From contig NZ_JAOULD010000002.1 in NCBI RefSeq assembly GCF_029882185.1, forward strand, positions 35,319-99,318: 64,000 nucleotides of DNA. Reading direction: 5' to 3'. Positions 18,651-27,600 of this stretch are shown piece after piece (positions within the stretch are counted from its first letter, which is position 1; every line of letters begins with the position of its first letter). The position numbers and the translations under genes are program-made. Below the pieces are notes generated by a model. The model was not told the DNA's origin. It saw only the letters and a list, made by a program, of their open reading frames with translations, and ran no database searches. This DNA is from Candidatus Nitrosopumilus sp. (GTDB lineage Archaea; Thermoproteota; Nitrososphaeria; Nitrososphaerales; Nitrosopumilaceae).

Positions 18651-19434
18651 AAATCTTGAAAATTGGTTTGAGGATAAAAATAAAGTAATGATTGCACTCT
18701 CAGGCGGAGTTGACAGTGCATTAGTTGCTTATGCTGCATTTCAAAAACTTGGAAAATCAGCAATTGCTGTAACTGCCGATTACAAAACATTATCTGCAGA
18801 AGAACTTGATACTGCCAAGCAAATTTGCTCAGAAATTGGAATACAACAACTCCTTTTGGATTACAATGAACTTGAAAATGATGATTTTATAAAAAATGAT
18901 TCTAATCGATGTTTTCATTGTAGGATGGAATTAGGTGATCATTTGGTCAAATTGGCAAATGAGCATAATGTGGATGTGATTGTAGATGGGACAAATATTG
19001 ATGATTTAGGTGATTTTAGGCCTGGAATTAAAGCATTAAAACAAAATGGAATTCGCAGTCCTCTTGTAGAGACAAATTTTACAAAATCAAACATTAGAGA
19101 AACTGCAAAACTGATAGGATTGTCCGTATTTGACAAACCATCAAATTCATGTCTGGCATCAAGAATTCCTTGGGGACAAAGAGTTACTGCAGAAAAATTA
19201 ATTCGCATTGAGTTTGGAGAAACTATTATCAAACAACTTACTGGCGTAAAACAGGTTAGAGTACGTGACATAGATGGTTCTGCAAGAATTGAAGTAGAGA
19301 AACAAATGATATCTAGATTTGATGAGATTATCTTAAAACAACTAACTGAGAAATTAAAGATGATTGGGTTTGATTCTGTTGAAATTGATCAAGAAGGATA
19401 TGAACCAGGAAAAATTAATGTGATTGCAGATTGA
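18637..19434 (+). CDS. larE: LarE, PP-loop sulfur transferase of nickel-pincer cofactor synthesis
   Basis: 265 residues from ATG 18637 (an upstream ATG at 18616 lies deeper in larC). PP-loop SGGVDSALVA at 22-31 binds ATP. Cysteines C92 and C95 (RCFHC) and C172 (SNSCLASR) give a three-cysteine set. Some LarE enzymes use one sacrificial cysteine, others hold a [4Fe-4S] cluster on three cysteines that carries the sulfur. This protein has the second pattern. The adjoining cysteine desulfurase gene, overlapping by four bases, supplies a plausible sulfur source. Confidence 0.92.
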   Translation: MTNLENLENWFEDKNKVMIALSGGVDSALVAYAAFQKLGKSAIAVTADYKTLSAEELDTAKQICSEIGIQQLLLDYNELENDDFIKNDSNRCFHCRMELGDHLVKLANEHNVDVIVDGTNIDDLGDFRPGIKALKQNGIRSPLVETNFTKSNIRETAKLIGLSVFDKPSNSCLASRIPWGQRVTAEKLIRIEFGETIIKQLTGVKQVRVRDIDGSARIEVEKQMISRFDEIILKQLTEKLKMIGFDSVEIDQEGYEPGKINVIAD

Positions 19435-20600
19435 TTTATCTTGACAATGCTGCATCAACTCAAATCCATGAAGATGTTTTAAATTCTATGTTGCCATATC
19501 TTAAAGAACAATATGGCAATGCATCTTCAATTCATAGATATGGAAGAATGACTCGTAAAGCAATTGAAAAAGCTAGAAAACAAGTAGCATTACTAATTAA
19601 TGCAGATCCTTCTGAAATTTTGTTTACCTCTGGAGGCACTGAATCCAATAATACTGTTCTAAGGGGCATATTTATGAATAATTCTTGTAATCATATTGTC
19701 ACATCATCAATTGAACATGATTCTATTTTGGAGCCCTGTAAGCAACTAGAAAAAAATGGATTGATTGTTGATTACCTTCCTGTTGATCAATTTGGGACAG
19801 TTGATCCTTCTGAATTAAAAAATAATCTATCTGATAACACTTGCCTTGTCTCAATAATGTTTGGAAACAATGAAGTTGGTACTATCCAAAAAATTTCTGA
19901 AATTGCTAAAATATGTAATGAGAGAAAAATCCCGTTTCATTCAGATGCGGTTCAGGCAGTTGGAAAAGTCACTATCGATGTTAAAGAATTAGGCATAGAT
20001 TTACTATCTATTTCTTCTCATAAACTTCACGGACCAAAAGGAATTGGTGCACTGTACATAAAAAATGGCATAAAAATGGATCCTGTAATTTTAGGCGGTG
20101 GTCAGGAACATGGATTACGCTCCGGAACTGAAAATGTTGCAAATATTGTAGGGTTTGGCAAAGCATGTGAAATTGCAAAAAATAATTTAGATGAAAACAT
20201 GTTGTATGTGAAAAAACTCCGAGACTTGTTGATTGATAAGATACTGCATGAAATTCCTGAAGTGACCCTCAATGGTGATCCTCGCTTTAGATTGCCAACC
20301 AATGCACATTTTACATTTCTTGGTGTTAATGGTGAAGATCTTATCATTAAACTCGATGAATATGGAATTGCAGCTTCTACTGGTTCTGCATGTTCTGTAA
20401 ACACTCAAAGAGCTTCACACGTTTTACAGGCAATGGGTTTTTCACATGAACAAATCGCTGGTTCTCTAAGATTAACTGTTGGTATATTCAATGATGAAAA
20501 AGAAATTGAACAGACAGTAATCTTTCTGAAAAAAATTGTTCAAGAACTAAGATCATTTTCCCCATTCAAAGAAAAATATTCTTTTGTTTCTAAAGACTAG
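19431..20600 (+). CDS. iscS: Cysteine desulfurase, NifS/IscS type
   Basis: 389 residues from TTG, overlapping larE by four bases (TTGA). PLP-enzyme motifs: YLDNAAST at the start, SGGTESNN at 67-74, PLP lysine K198 in SSHKLHGPKG, and the persulfide cysteine C321 in STGSACSVNTQRASHVL. The active-site loop has the class I (NifS/IscS) SSGSACS-like pattern. Within the lar operon it probably feeds LarE, but it may also serve Fe-S assembly and tRNA thiolation. No isc scaffold genes are nearby. Confidence 0.92.
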   Translation: MIYLDNAASTQIHEDVLNSMLPYLKEQYGNASSIHRYGRMTRKAIEKARKQVALLINADPSEILFTSGGTESNNTVLRGIFMNNSCNHIVTSSIEHDSILEPCKQLEKNGLIVDYLPVDQFGTVDPSELKNNLSDNTCLVSIMFGNNEVGTIQKISEIAKICNERKIPFHSDAVQAVGKVTIDVKELGIDLLSISSHKLHGPKGIGALYIKNGIKMDPVILGGGQEHGLRSGTENVANIVGFGKACEIAKNNLDENMLYVKKLRDLLIDKILHEIPEVTLNGDPRFRLPTNAHFTFLGVNGEDLIIKLDEYGIAASTGSACSVNTQRASHVLQAMGFSHEQIAGSLRLTVGIFNDEKEIEQTVIFLKKIVQELRSFSPFKEKYSFVSKD

Positions 20601-21406
20601 ATGCTGATTGGAAATTTGTTTCTAGCAACTAAAACAGTCATCATAATTCCAACAACCAAAATCATCATCACAACTGTTCCAAATTCTGGCACAACATAGG
20701 TTCCAATAATCTCAATATCTGAATCGCTCGGTTCAAATTCAATTGTTATCACTCTGGATTCTGAATGGACATCTGGTTCTTGATATGGTACTTCTATGCC
20801 ATCAATCAAAATAATGAAAGTATCGTCCTTACCATCTTGTTTTTCTGCCCCTATGAATTCTCTTGGAAGATCTAATGTTATTGATCCTTCATCTGTAGCA
20901 TCAATTTGTACTACTACTGCAAACATATTTGAATCGACAACCATTTTTTTGACTGTGCCTCCTTTTATGGTGTATTTCACATCAAATGTTCCATAACTTC
21001 CTGCATCTACTTCATAAGGTTCTGTTATTACAACAGCTTCTGATTTTGAAGTATATGAAAATCCAGTTTCAATTTGATGCTCTTGATATGATGCTATGAT
21101 TGTATATTCTCCAGTTTTTTTCCATAATTTTCCTTCTGCTAGGAATGTTTTTGTAAAACTACCATCTTGTGCTACTGTAAGCTGTGCGATATCTACTAAA
21201 TTACCTTGACTAAATAATTGTAATATTACTGGCGTTTCACCAATTACTGTAGTTACCTTTCCTGAAACTACAATTGCATCTCCTTCATCATAATTATTAT
21301 CATCTGTTTGAATTGAAATCAATGACTCTTGTGCAAATGTTGTACCTGTAGAAATTATCAATAAAATAATTAATCCATAACAAATTTTTAAATCCACGAA
21401 TTTCAA
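20597..21406 (-). CDS. PEFG-CTERM surface protein 1
   Basis: About 269 residues from TTG 21406. The open frame extends upstream to 21517, but that would place the start inside the next gene and before the signal peptide (MKFVDLKICYGLIILLIIST, ending TFAQ). It has an N-terminal Ig-like domain (DDNNYDEGDAIVVSGKV, then GEYTIIASY), a second beta domain with a DLPREFIGA segment, and the tail VVPEFGTVVMM, a hydrophobic helix and a short basic end: a PEFG-CTERM sorting signal for an archaeosortase-type enzyme. Its tail DNA differs from the three copies upstream. It converges with the desulfurase, sharing three bases. Confidence 0.8.
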   Translation of the reverse strand: MKFVDLKICYGLIILLIISTGTTFAQESLISIQTDDNNYDEGDAIVVSGKVTTVIGETPVILQLFSQGNLVDIAQLTVAQDGSFTKTFLAEGKLWKKTGEYTIIASYQEHQIETGFSYTSKSEAVVITEPYEVDAGSYGTFDVKYTIKGGTVKKMVVDSNMFAVVVQIDATDEGSITLDLPREFIGAEKQDGKDDTFIILIDGIEVPYQEPDVHSESRVITIEFEPSDSDIEIIGTYVVPEFGTVVMMILVVGIMMTVLVARNKFPISI

Positions 21407-21470
21407 AATACTCGTTTGTATATTTCCTTTACTATTAAAAAATGAAAAAATGAAAAAAGTTGTGTGACTT

Positions 21471-21572
21471 TTAGTATCTTGGTATAATGCTAAGTCTTGA
21501 TTTTGCAGATATTGCAATTATTGAAATAATTGCTACTGCTAGAATCATAGCTGCTATTGTACCAAATTCTGG
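21471..21572 (-). repeat. 102-bp PEFG-tail repeat, copy A
   Basis: Covers the stop codon and the last 33 codons of surface protein 2. It is identical base for base to 22412-22513 and differs at three positions from 23384-23485. Confidence 0.95.
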
Positions 21573-22349
21573 AATCACATAGGTACCGATTATTTCGATT
21601 GTTTCAGCGCCGGCTGGGAACATGACTGTTACTTTGTTTGCAACAATTTCAACATCATCCCATTCTTCTCCATCCACTAGTACCATGAAGATACCTTTTT
21701 GGACTTTTGTTGATGGGGTTATTGTTAATGTTCCATCCTTCTTGGCGTCGATTTCAATGACAATTGAATTATCATTTGTATTGATCATTGCATTTGTTAC
21801 AACTCCACCTGAAATTATAAATGGTATACATTGACCACTTGCAGATATCTCATTAACAGCACATTTCTTGTCTGTTGTTGTTGGTGGTGTATTGTATGCA
21901 ACTCCACCACTTAGTCCAATCTTGACACTATTGCTTTTTTCTGCACTGCCATAGTTTGCTTTAATGGTGTAGGTACCGTCATATTTCCACATTGCACCCG
22001 CTGTGTTTAGTGTTGTCTCAAAAGTACCATCTTCTGCTACAGCGAGCTGGTCTACTGTAATAATGGAGTTTAGAGGACTAATCACAGTAATTGTGACTGG
22101 AAATCCAGATGTATTTGCTACTTGGCCTTTTACCATAATCATGTCGCTATGACCATAATCTGTTTTGTCTGTCCAAACAGATACTGGAATTGCTTTTTGC
22201 AGCATTTTACTTGCTGTTGTTCTAGCATCTTCCATGGAACATCCTACACATGCTTCAGGAATATCCCCTGCTGCATATGCTGTTGACATAGTTAGTGTAC
22301 CGACTGCAGTCATTAAGGCTAGTAGTGCGAACGTCGTACGGTTGTTCAT
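21471..22349 (-). CDS. PEFG-CTERM surface protein 2
   Basis: 292 residues. Signal peptide ends at about residue 27 (AYAAG). A short CVGC motif follows (C34, C37), then the Ig-like domain (TDKTDYGHSDMIMVKGQV, GTYTIKANYG), a CAVNEISASGQC segment, a beta domain with LVDGEEWDDVEI, and the tail YVIPEFGTIAAM, membrane helix and KSRLSIIPRY. It is probably processed and anchored to a lipid or the cell wall. The promoter carries the same 15-bp box as protein 3, 24 bases from the start. Confidence 0.82.
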   Translation of the reverse strand: MNNRTTFALLALMTAVGTLTMSTAYAAGDIPEACVGCSMEDARTTASKMLQKAIPVSVWTDKTDYGHSDMIMVKGQVANTSGFPVTITVISPLNSIITVDQLAVAEDGTFETTLNTAGAMWKYDGTYTIKANYGSAEKSNSVKIGLSGGVAYNTPPTTTDKKCAVNEISASGQCIPFIISGGVVTNAMINTNDNSIVIEIDAKKDGTLTITPSTKVQKGIFMVLVDGEEWDDVEIVANKVTVMFPAGAETIEIIGTYVIPEFGTIAAMILAVAIISIIAISAKSRLSIIPRY

Positions 22350-22372
22350 CTTGTTGCGATTTGCACTTGTCT

Positions 22373-22387
22373 CTATTTATGTATATT
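22373..22387 (-). promoter_or_regulatory. Promoter box of surface protein 2, shared with protein 3
   Basis: The plus strand reads ctatttatgtatatt. On the minus strand it contains a TATA-like atatacataaata centred about 30 bases before the ATG at 22349. The same 15 bases occur at 23299-23313 at the same distance from the next gene. Confidence 0.6.
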
Positions 22388-22411
22388 TAAAAAGAGAAAA
22401 AAATTGTGAAC

Positions 22412-22513
22412 TTAGTATCTTGGTATAATGCTAAGTCTTGATTTTGCAGATATTGCAATTATTGAAATAATTGCTACTGCTAGAATCATAGCTGCTATTG
22501 TACCAAATTCTGG
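22412..22513 (-). repeat. 102-bp PEFG-tail repeat, copy B
   Basis: Identical to copy A at 21471-21572. It encodes the last 33 residues and stop of surface protein 3. Confidence 0.95.
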
Positions 22514-23275
22514 TACTACAACTCCATCTTTGATATCTACTTCAGTTGAAGCAGTATATTTTGGATCGTCAAATTGTTGTACTTTTACAGTATACAAACC
22601 ATCTTGTTTCCATAATGGTCCTCCTACTGTAATTTTAGCAGCAAACTCTCCATCAAGCATTGGTGATATTTGAGTCACTTTAACCACATTCCCATTTGGT
22701 GCAATTACCTTCAATGTGATGTCTTGACTTACTCTATCTGTATTTCCTGTAACCTCAAACATTGTAGAACCATTCTCGATAATTATTTTATCAAGGAAAA
22801 GTCCTCTGTCTTTTGCAACATTTGTTGTGTTTGGTGTGAATATCCCTGTTTCTAAATTAGATTCAGTTTCAGATGTTCTTTTAGTCATACCATTTGCTAC
22901 TTCAACAAATACATTCAAAGTGTACAATGAATTTGTTCCTATGCCTTGCATTGCTTTGATCTTGTAAAATCCATTTTCAGTCCATGTTGGTCCTACTTTG
23001 AATACCTTCATAAAATTACCATTGTTGTCTGGTGATATTTGATCAATTGCAACAACATTGCTTCCACTTGGGGATGTTACTGTAAATGTAACATCGCTGA
23101 TTTTTGAAACTGTTTGGCCTGTTACAGTAATTGTGTCTGAGCCTTTATCGGCTGTAACTGTAATTGACATTCCTTGAGTTTGAGCAAAAGCATCTTGCTG
23201 AATAGAGGTCATTGAAACTAATGACAGTGCCATAAGGGCTATTGCCATTGATGTTGTAGAACGTTTAAAATTCAT
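22412..23275 (-). CDS. PEFG-CTERM surface protein 3
   Basis: About 287 residues from ATG 23275. An ATG at 23293 would add six residues, but 23275 gives a cleaner signal peptide (MNFKRSTTSMAIALMALSLV to AFAQ) and the same promoter spacing as protein 2. It has two Ig-like repeats (ITVTADKGSDTITVTGQT and a second ending GPLWKQDGLYTVKVQQ) and the tail VVPEFGTIAAM, helix, KSRLSIIPRY. Its ectodomain differs clearly from protein 2, yet the tail DNA is identical. Confidence 0.82.
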   Translation of the reverse strand: MNFKRSTTSMAIALMALSLVSMTSIQQDAFAQTQGMSITVTADKGSDTITVTGQTVSKISDVTFTVTSPSGSNVVAIDQISPDNNGNFMKVFKVGPTWTENGFYKIKAMQGIGTNSLYTLNVFVEVANGMTKRTSETESNLETGIFTPNTTNVAKDRGLFLDKIIIENGSTMFEVTGNTDRVSQDITLKVIAPNGNVVKVTQISPMLDGEFAAKITVGGPLWKQDGLYTVKVQQFDDPKYTASTEVDIKDGVVVPEFGTIAAMILAVAIISIIAISAKSRLSIIPRY

Positions 23276-23298
23276 CCTATTTCCACCCAACATTATTG

Positions 23299-23313
23299 CT
23301 ATTTATGTATATT
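23299..23313 (-). promoter_or_regulatory. Promoter box of surface protein 3
   Basis: The same 15 bases as at 22373-22387, again 24 bases from the chosen start codon (23275). The match supports both the promoter and the start choice. Confidence 0.6.
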
Positions 23314-23333
23314 CAAAAATAAAATTTTGGGTT

Positions 23334-23351
23334 CCAATCCATATGGATTGG
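23334..23351. promoter_or_regulatory. 18-bp perfect palindrome between surface protein genes 4 and 3
   Basis: ccaatccatatggattgg is its own reverse complement. It lies 33 bases beyond the stop of the upstream gene and just upstream of the TATA region of the next. It could be an operator or form a 3' hairpin; no T-tract follows on the minus strand, so a terminator is less likely. Confidence 0.5.
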
Positions 23352-23383
23352 ATGATTCTTTAAAAATAGAAAAAAGATGAAAT

Positions 23384-23485
23384 TTAGTATCTTGGAATAA
23401 TACTAAGTCTTGATTTTGCAGATATTGCAATTATTGAGATAATTGCTACTGCTAGAATCATAGCTGCTATTGTACCAAATTCTGG
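23384..23485 (-). repeat. 102-bp PEFG-tail repeat, copy C
   Basis: Differs from copies A and B at three positions, none of which changes the protein. The similarity to copy A continues past the repeat into the codons for YVIPEFG. Confidence 0.9.
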
Positions 23486-24211
23486 AATCACATAGGTGCC
23501 AATTATTTCAATCTCTTCGGCTCCTGCTGGGAATGCTATGATGAGTGTTCTATCTTTTGATGATGTAGTCTCTTCAAAGTCTACTTCTTCTCCGTCAATT
23601 AAGACGAAAAAGTCATCATCTTCACCATCAATCATTGCATCCAAAACAGATCTAGGGATTGTCAAGGTAAGTGATCCGTCACTTGTAGCATCTATAGATA
23701 CAATCAGTGAATTTGCATCCACATCAGGCATGATGCTAAGTAGTTTTCCGCCTGTGATTTTATATCCAACCAAATCATCAGCGCCTTCAATTGAAACTGT
23801 TGTAGCAGTTACTTTGGAAGGTTTCTGAATTGGTGTATCTGTAGATCCTCCAAATTCAAATGACGTTGTAGCTACACGATTTTGGGTTCCATATGTTACT
23901 TCAATTGTATAAGTTCCAGATGTTCTCATTGTTCCTCCAGCAGTAATTTCAGTACTGAATTTTTTATCAGCACCTACAGTTAATTGAGCAAGAGCGACAA
24001 TTGCATTATCGTTCTTAACAATCAAACTTACTGGGGTTCCAGAATACAGATCTTTCACTTCTCCTGTTACTAGAATAGTTTCACCTTCTGAATAGGAAGA
24101 TTTGTCTGTAGTAACAACAATCGAGCTTTGTATTTGTCCAAATGCTGGTGCCATGCCAATACCTGTAACCAAGATTACAGATAAGGTAAACACTGCTAGA
24201 TGAGCTTTCAT
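23384..24211 (-). CDS. PEFG-CTERM surface protein 4
   Basis: 275 residues. Signal peptide to about residue 26 (PAFGQ). Ig-like domain at about 30-120 (TTDKSSYSEGETILVTGEV, GTYTIEVTYG), a linker, then a beta domain with LTIPRSVLDAMIDGEDDDFF, and the tail YVIPEFGTIAAM, helix, KSRLSIIPRY. The domain order is that of protein 1. A TATA-like cttaaatagt on the minus strand lies about 25 bases before the ATG. First of four genes on this strand, each with its own promoter rather than one operon. Confidence 0.82.
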   Translation of the reverse strand: MKAHLAVFTLSVILVTGIGMAPAFGQIQSSIVVTTDKSSYSEGETILVTGEVKDLYSGTPVSLIVKNDNAIVALAQLTVGADKKFSTEITAGGTMRTSGTYTIEVTYGTQNRVATTSFEFGGSTDTPIQKPSKVTATTVSIEGADDLVGYKITGGKLLSIMPDVDANSLIVSIDATSDGSLTLTIPRSVLDAMIDGEDDDFFVLIDGEEVDFEETTSSKDRTLIIAFPAGAEEIEIIGTYVIPEFGTIAAMILAVAIISIIAISAKSRLSIIPRY

Positions 24212-24303
24212 TAGTTTTCCGCCTAAATTTGGACTATTTAAGGTTGTGAAAAAATTTGTTGACTAAATAGAAAAAAGACTGATTTTTGCCAAATTTCAAA
24301 TTA

Positions 24304-24368
24304 CATATATATTAACCCGAGCGTGAATTTTTGACAGTTTGTGTGTGTTATTTACTATTACATGTAAT
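24304..24368 (+). promoter_or_regulatory. Promoter and leader of the RNA polymerase operon
   Basis: A strong TATA-like catatatatta (24304-24314) would start transcription near 24340, leaving a leader of about 50 bases, unlike the leaderless genes around it. The leader contains the perfect 12-bp palindrome attacatgtaat (24357-24368) and, further on, a purine-rich gtgggggt about 10 bases before the rpoH ATG. The palindrome lies downstream of the start site, where a repressor or an RNA hairpin could act. Confidence 0.5.
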
Positions 24369-24389
24369 GTTCGTTGTGGGGGTTTCTAA

Positions 24390-24641
24390 ATGGCAACTAA
24401 GAAAAATCAAGTACTAGTCCCTGATCACGTTTATGTTCCAAAACATGAAATCATTACCAAACAAGAAGCTGAAGAAGTTTTAAAAAAATATAATTGTAAA
24501 CCAACTGAATTACCATTAATCTTTGTAAATGATCCTGCAATTTTAGGACTAGGTGTAAAACCTGGAGATATGATCAAGATAACTCGAAAAAGTCCAACTG
24601 CTGGTGAAAGTCTCTATTATCGATACGTGGTGGAAATCTAG
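24390..24641 (+). CDS. rpoH: DNA-directed RNA polymerase subunit H (Rpo5)
   Basis: 83 residues, the C-terminal domain size of eukaryotic Rpb5. The signature runs from LVPDHVYVPKHEIITKQEAE to LPLIFVNDPAI and ends ESLYYRYVVEI. It forms part of the polymerase lower jaw. First gene of the operon; its stop (TAG) is followed directly by the rpoB ATG. Confidence 0.97.
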   Translation: MATKKNQVLVPDHVYVPKHEIITKQEAEEVLKKYNCKPTELPLIFVNDPAILGLGVKPGDMIKITRKSPTAGESLYYRYVVEI

Positions 24642-27600
24642 ATGGCAGATCCCTCAACCAAACGTTGGCCCGTAATTCAAGATATTTTGAAACGTGAAGG
24701 TATTGCACGTCAACATCTAAACTCATTTGATGAATTCTTAGAAAGGGGACTTCAAAGTATCATTAATGAAGTTGGACAAATTGATATTGAAAATGCTGAA
24801 TATCCTTACAAGATTCAACTAGGCAAAGTAAAATTACAACAACCAAGAATGATGGAGCTTGATGGTTCAATCACTCACATTACTCCAGCTGAGGCAAGAC
24901 TGAGAAATGTTTCTTATTCTGCACCTGTGATGATGGAGGCAAGTGTTGTAGAAGATGGAAAAATTTTAGAATCTAGATTTGTCCATATTGGAGATGTACC
25001 AGTAATGGCAAAATCAAATGCATGTATTTTACATAATTTCTCTTCTCAAAAATTAATTGAACATGGTGAAGATCCAAATGATCCTGGTGGGTATTTTATC
25101 ATCAATGGTTCAGAACGTGTTATTGTTGGACTAGAAGATCTTTCTTACAATAAAATTATTGTCGATAGAGAAACTGTGGGCGGTAATGTTGTTTTCAAAG
25201 CTAAAGTCTATTCTTCCATTGTTGGTTATCGTGCAAAATTAGAACTTGTCATGAAAAATGATGGATTGATAGTTGCTCGAATTCCTGGTTCTCCAGTTGA
25301 CATTCCTGTTGTTACATTGATGAGAGCTCTTGGATTAGAATCCGATAGAGAGATTGCATCCGTAGTTTCTCTAGTCGATGATATTCAAGATGAACTTGAA
25401 GGCTCTTTTGAAAAAGCAGGTGATGTACCTACTTCAAAAGATGCTATTGTCTATATTAGTAAAAGAATTGCCCCTGGAATGTTAGAAGAATTCCAGATAA
25501 AACGTGCTGAGACTCTACTTGATTGGGGACTCTTACCACACTTGGGTAAACATCCAGAAAACAGAAAAGAAAAGGCACAATTCTTGGGTGAAGCTGCTTG
25601 TAAATTATTAGAGCTAAAACTTGGTTGGATTACTCCTGATGATAAAGATCATTATGGAAACAAAGTCATCAAATTTGCAGGACAAATGTTGGCTGACTTG
25701 TTCAGAACAGCATTTAGAAATTTGGTTAGGGATATGAAATACCAACTAGAACGTTCAGGTCAAAAACGTGGAATTAATGCAGTTGCTGCAGCAATTCGTC
25801 CTGGAATTATTACTGATAAACTTAACAATGCAATTGCTACAGGAAACTGGGGTAGAGGCAGAGTAGGTGTTACTCAACTACTTGACAGAACAAACTATCT
25901 TTCAACGATTAGTCATCTTAGAAGAATCCAATCTCCTCTAAGTAGAACTCAACCAAACTTTGAAGCAAGAGACTTGCATGCAACTCACTTTGGAAGAATT
26001 TGTCCAAGTGAAACACCTGAAGGTTCAAACTGTGGTCTGGTCAAAAATTTAGCATTATCTGGAATCATCTCAGTAAATGTGCCATCTGAAGAAATTGTAG
26101 AAAAACTCTATGATCTTGGAACTGTTCATTTCTTTGATGCAAAAGAAGATTTGAAGAAAGATGGAACCAGAATATTTGTTGATGGTCGCTTAATTGGCTA
26201 TTACAAAGACGGTGAAGAATTAGCATTGTCTTTAAGAGAACTTAGAAGAAACTCAAAAATCCATCCACATGTTGGGATTTCATTCCACAAATCTGAAATC
26301 GAAGGCTCTACAAGAAGATTATATGTCAATTGTAACGCCGGTCGAGTTTTACGTCCACTAATTATTATAAAAGATAACAAACCATTACTAACTACCGAGT
26401 TACTAGATAAAATTTCAAAGAAATTACTTTCTTGGACTGATCTTTTGAGAATGGGTGTCTTGGAAATGATTGATGCAAATGAAGAAGAAAATTGCTATGT
26501 TACTTTGGATGAAAAAGATGCAAAGAAACATACTCACTTGGAAGTATTCCCACCAGCAATTCTTGGCGCAGGAGCTTCTATCATTCCATATCCTGAACAT
26601 AATCAATCTCCAAGAAATACATACGAATCTGCAATGGCAAAACAAAGTTTAGGATTTTCAACACCTATGATGAATACTAGTACATATGTTAGACAACACT
26701 TTATGCTATACCCTCAAGTCCCAATTGTCAATACAAAAGCAATGAAGCTTTTAGGATTAGAAGATAGACCAGCAGGTCAGAATTGCGTTGTTGCAGTATT
26801 GCCATTTGATGGTTATAACATTGAAGATGCTATTGTATTGAGTAAAGCCTCAGTCGATAGAGGTCTTGGTAGAACTTTCTTCTTTAGAATTTATGATGCT
26901 GAAGCAAAACAATATCCTGGTGGAATGCGTGATACCTTCGAAATTCCAAATGCTGAAGATAATATCCGAGGATACAAAGGGGAACGTGCATACAGATTGC
27001 TTGAAGATGATGGTGTAGTTGCATCAGAATCTCCAGTTAAAGGTGGCGACATTTTGATTGGAAAAATAAGTCCTCCAAGATTTATGGAAGAGTATAGAGA
27101 ATTCGAATCTTCTGGTCCATACAGACGAGATACTTCAATTGGTGTAAGGCCATCCGAATCTGGAGTAATTGACACCGTAGTTATGACTCAATCAAACGAA
27201 GGTGGAAAAATGTACAAGATTAGAGCAAGAGATATGAGAATTCCTGAAATTGGTGACAAATTTGCATCAAGACATGGACAAAAAGGTGTATTAGGAATTT
27301 TAGCTAAAGCAGAAGATTTACCATACACTGCAAATGGAATGTCTCCAGATGTTTTGATTAATCCTCATGCATTCCCTTCAAGAATGACTGTTGGAATGAT
27401 GATGGAATCTATCTGTGGTAAAGCTGCAGCATTACGTGGAAAAAGATTTGATGGTTCTGCATTTGTTGGTGAGAAAATGCCTGAAGTCAAGGAAGTAATG
27501 GATGCACATGGTTTTGAATATTCTGGTAAAGAAATAATGTATGATGGAAGAACTGGTAAATCATTCCCAGTAGAAGTTTTCATTGGAGTTGTATATTATC

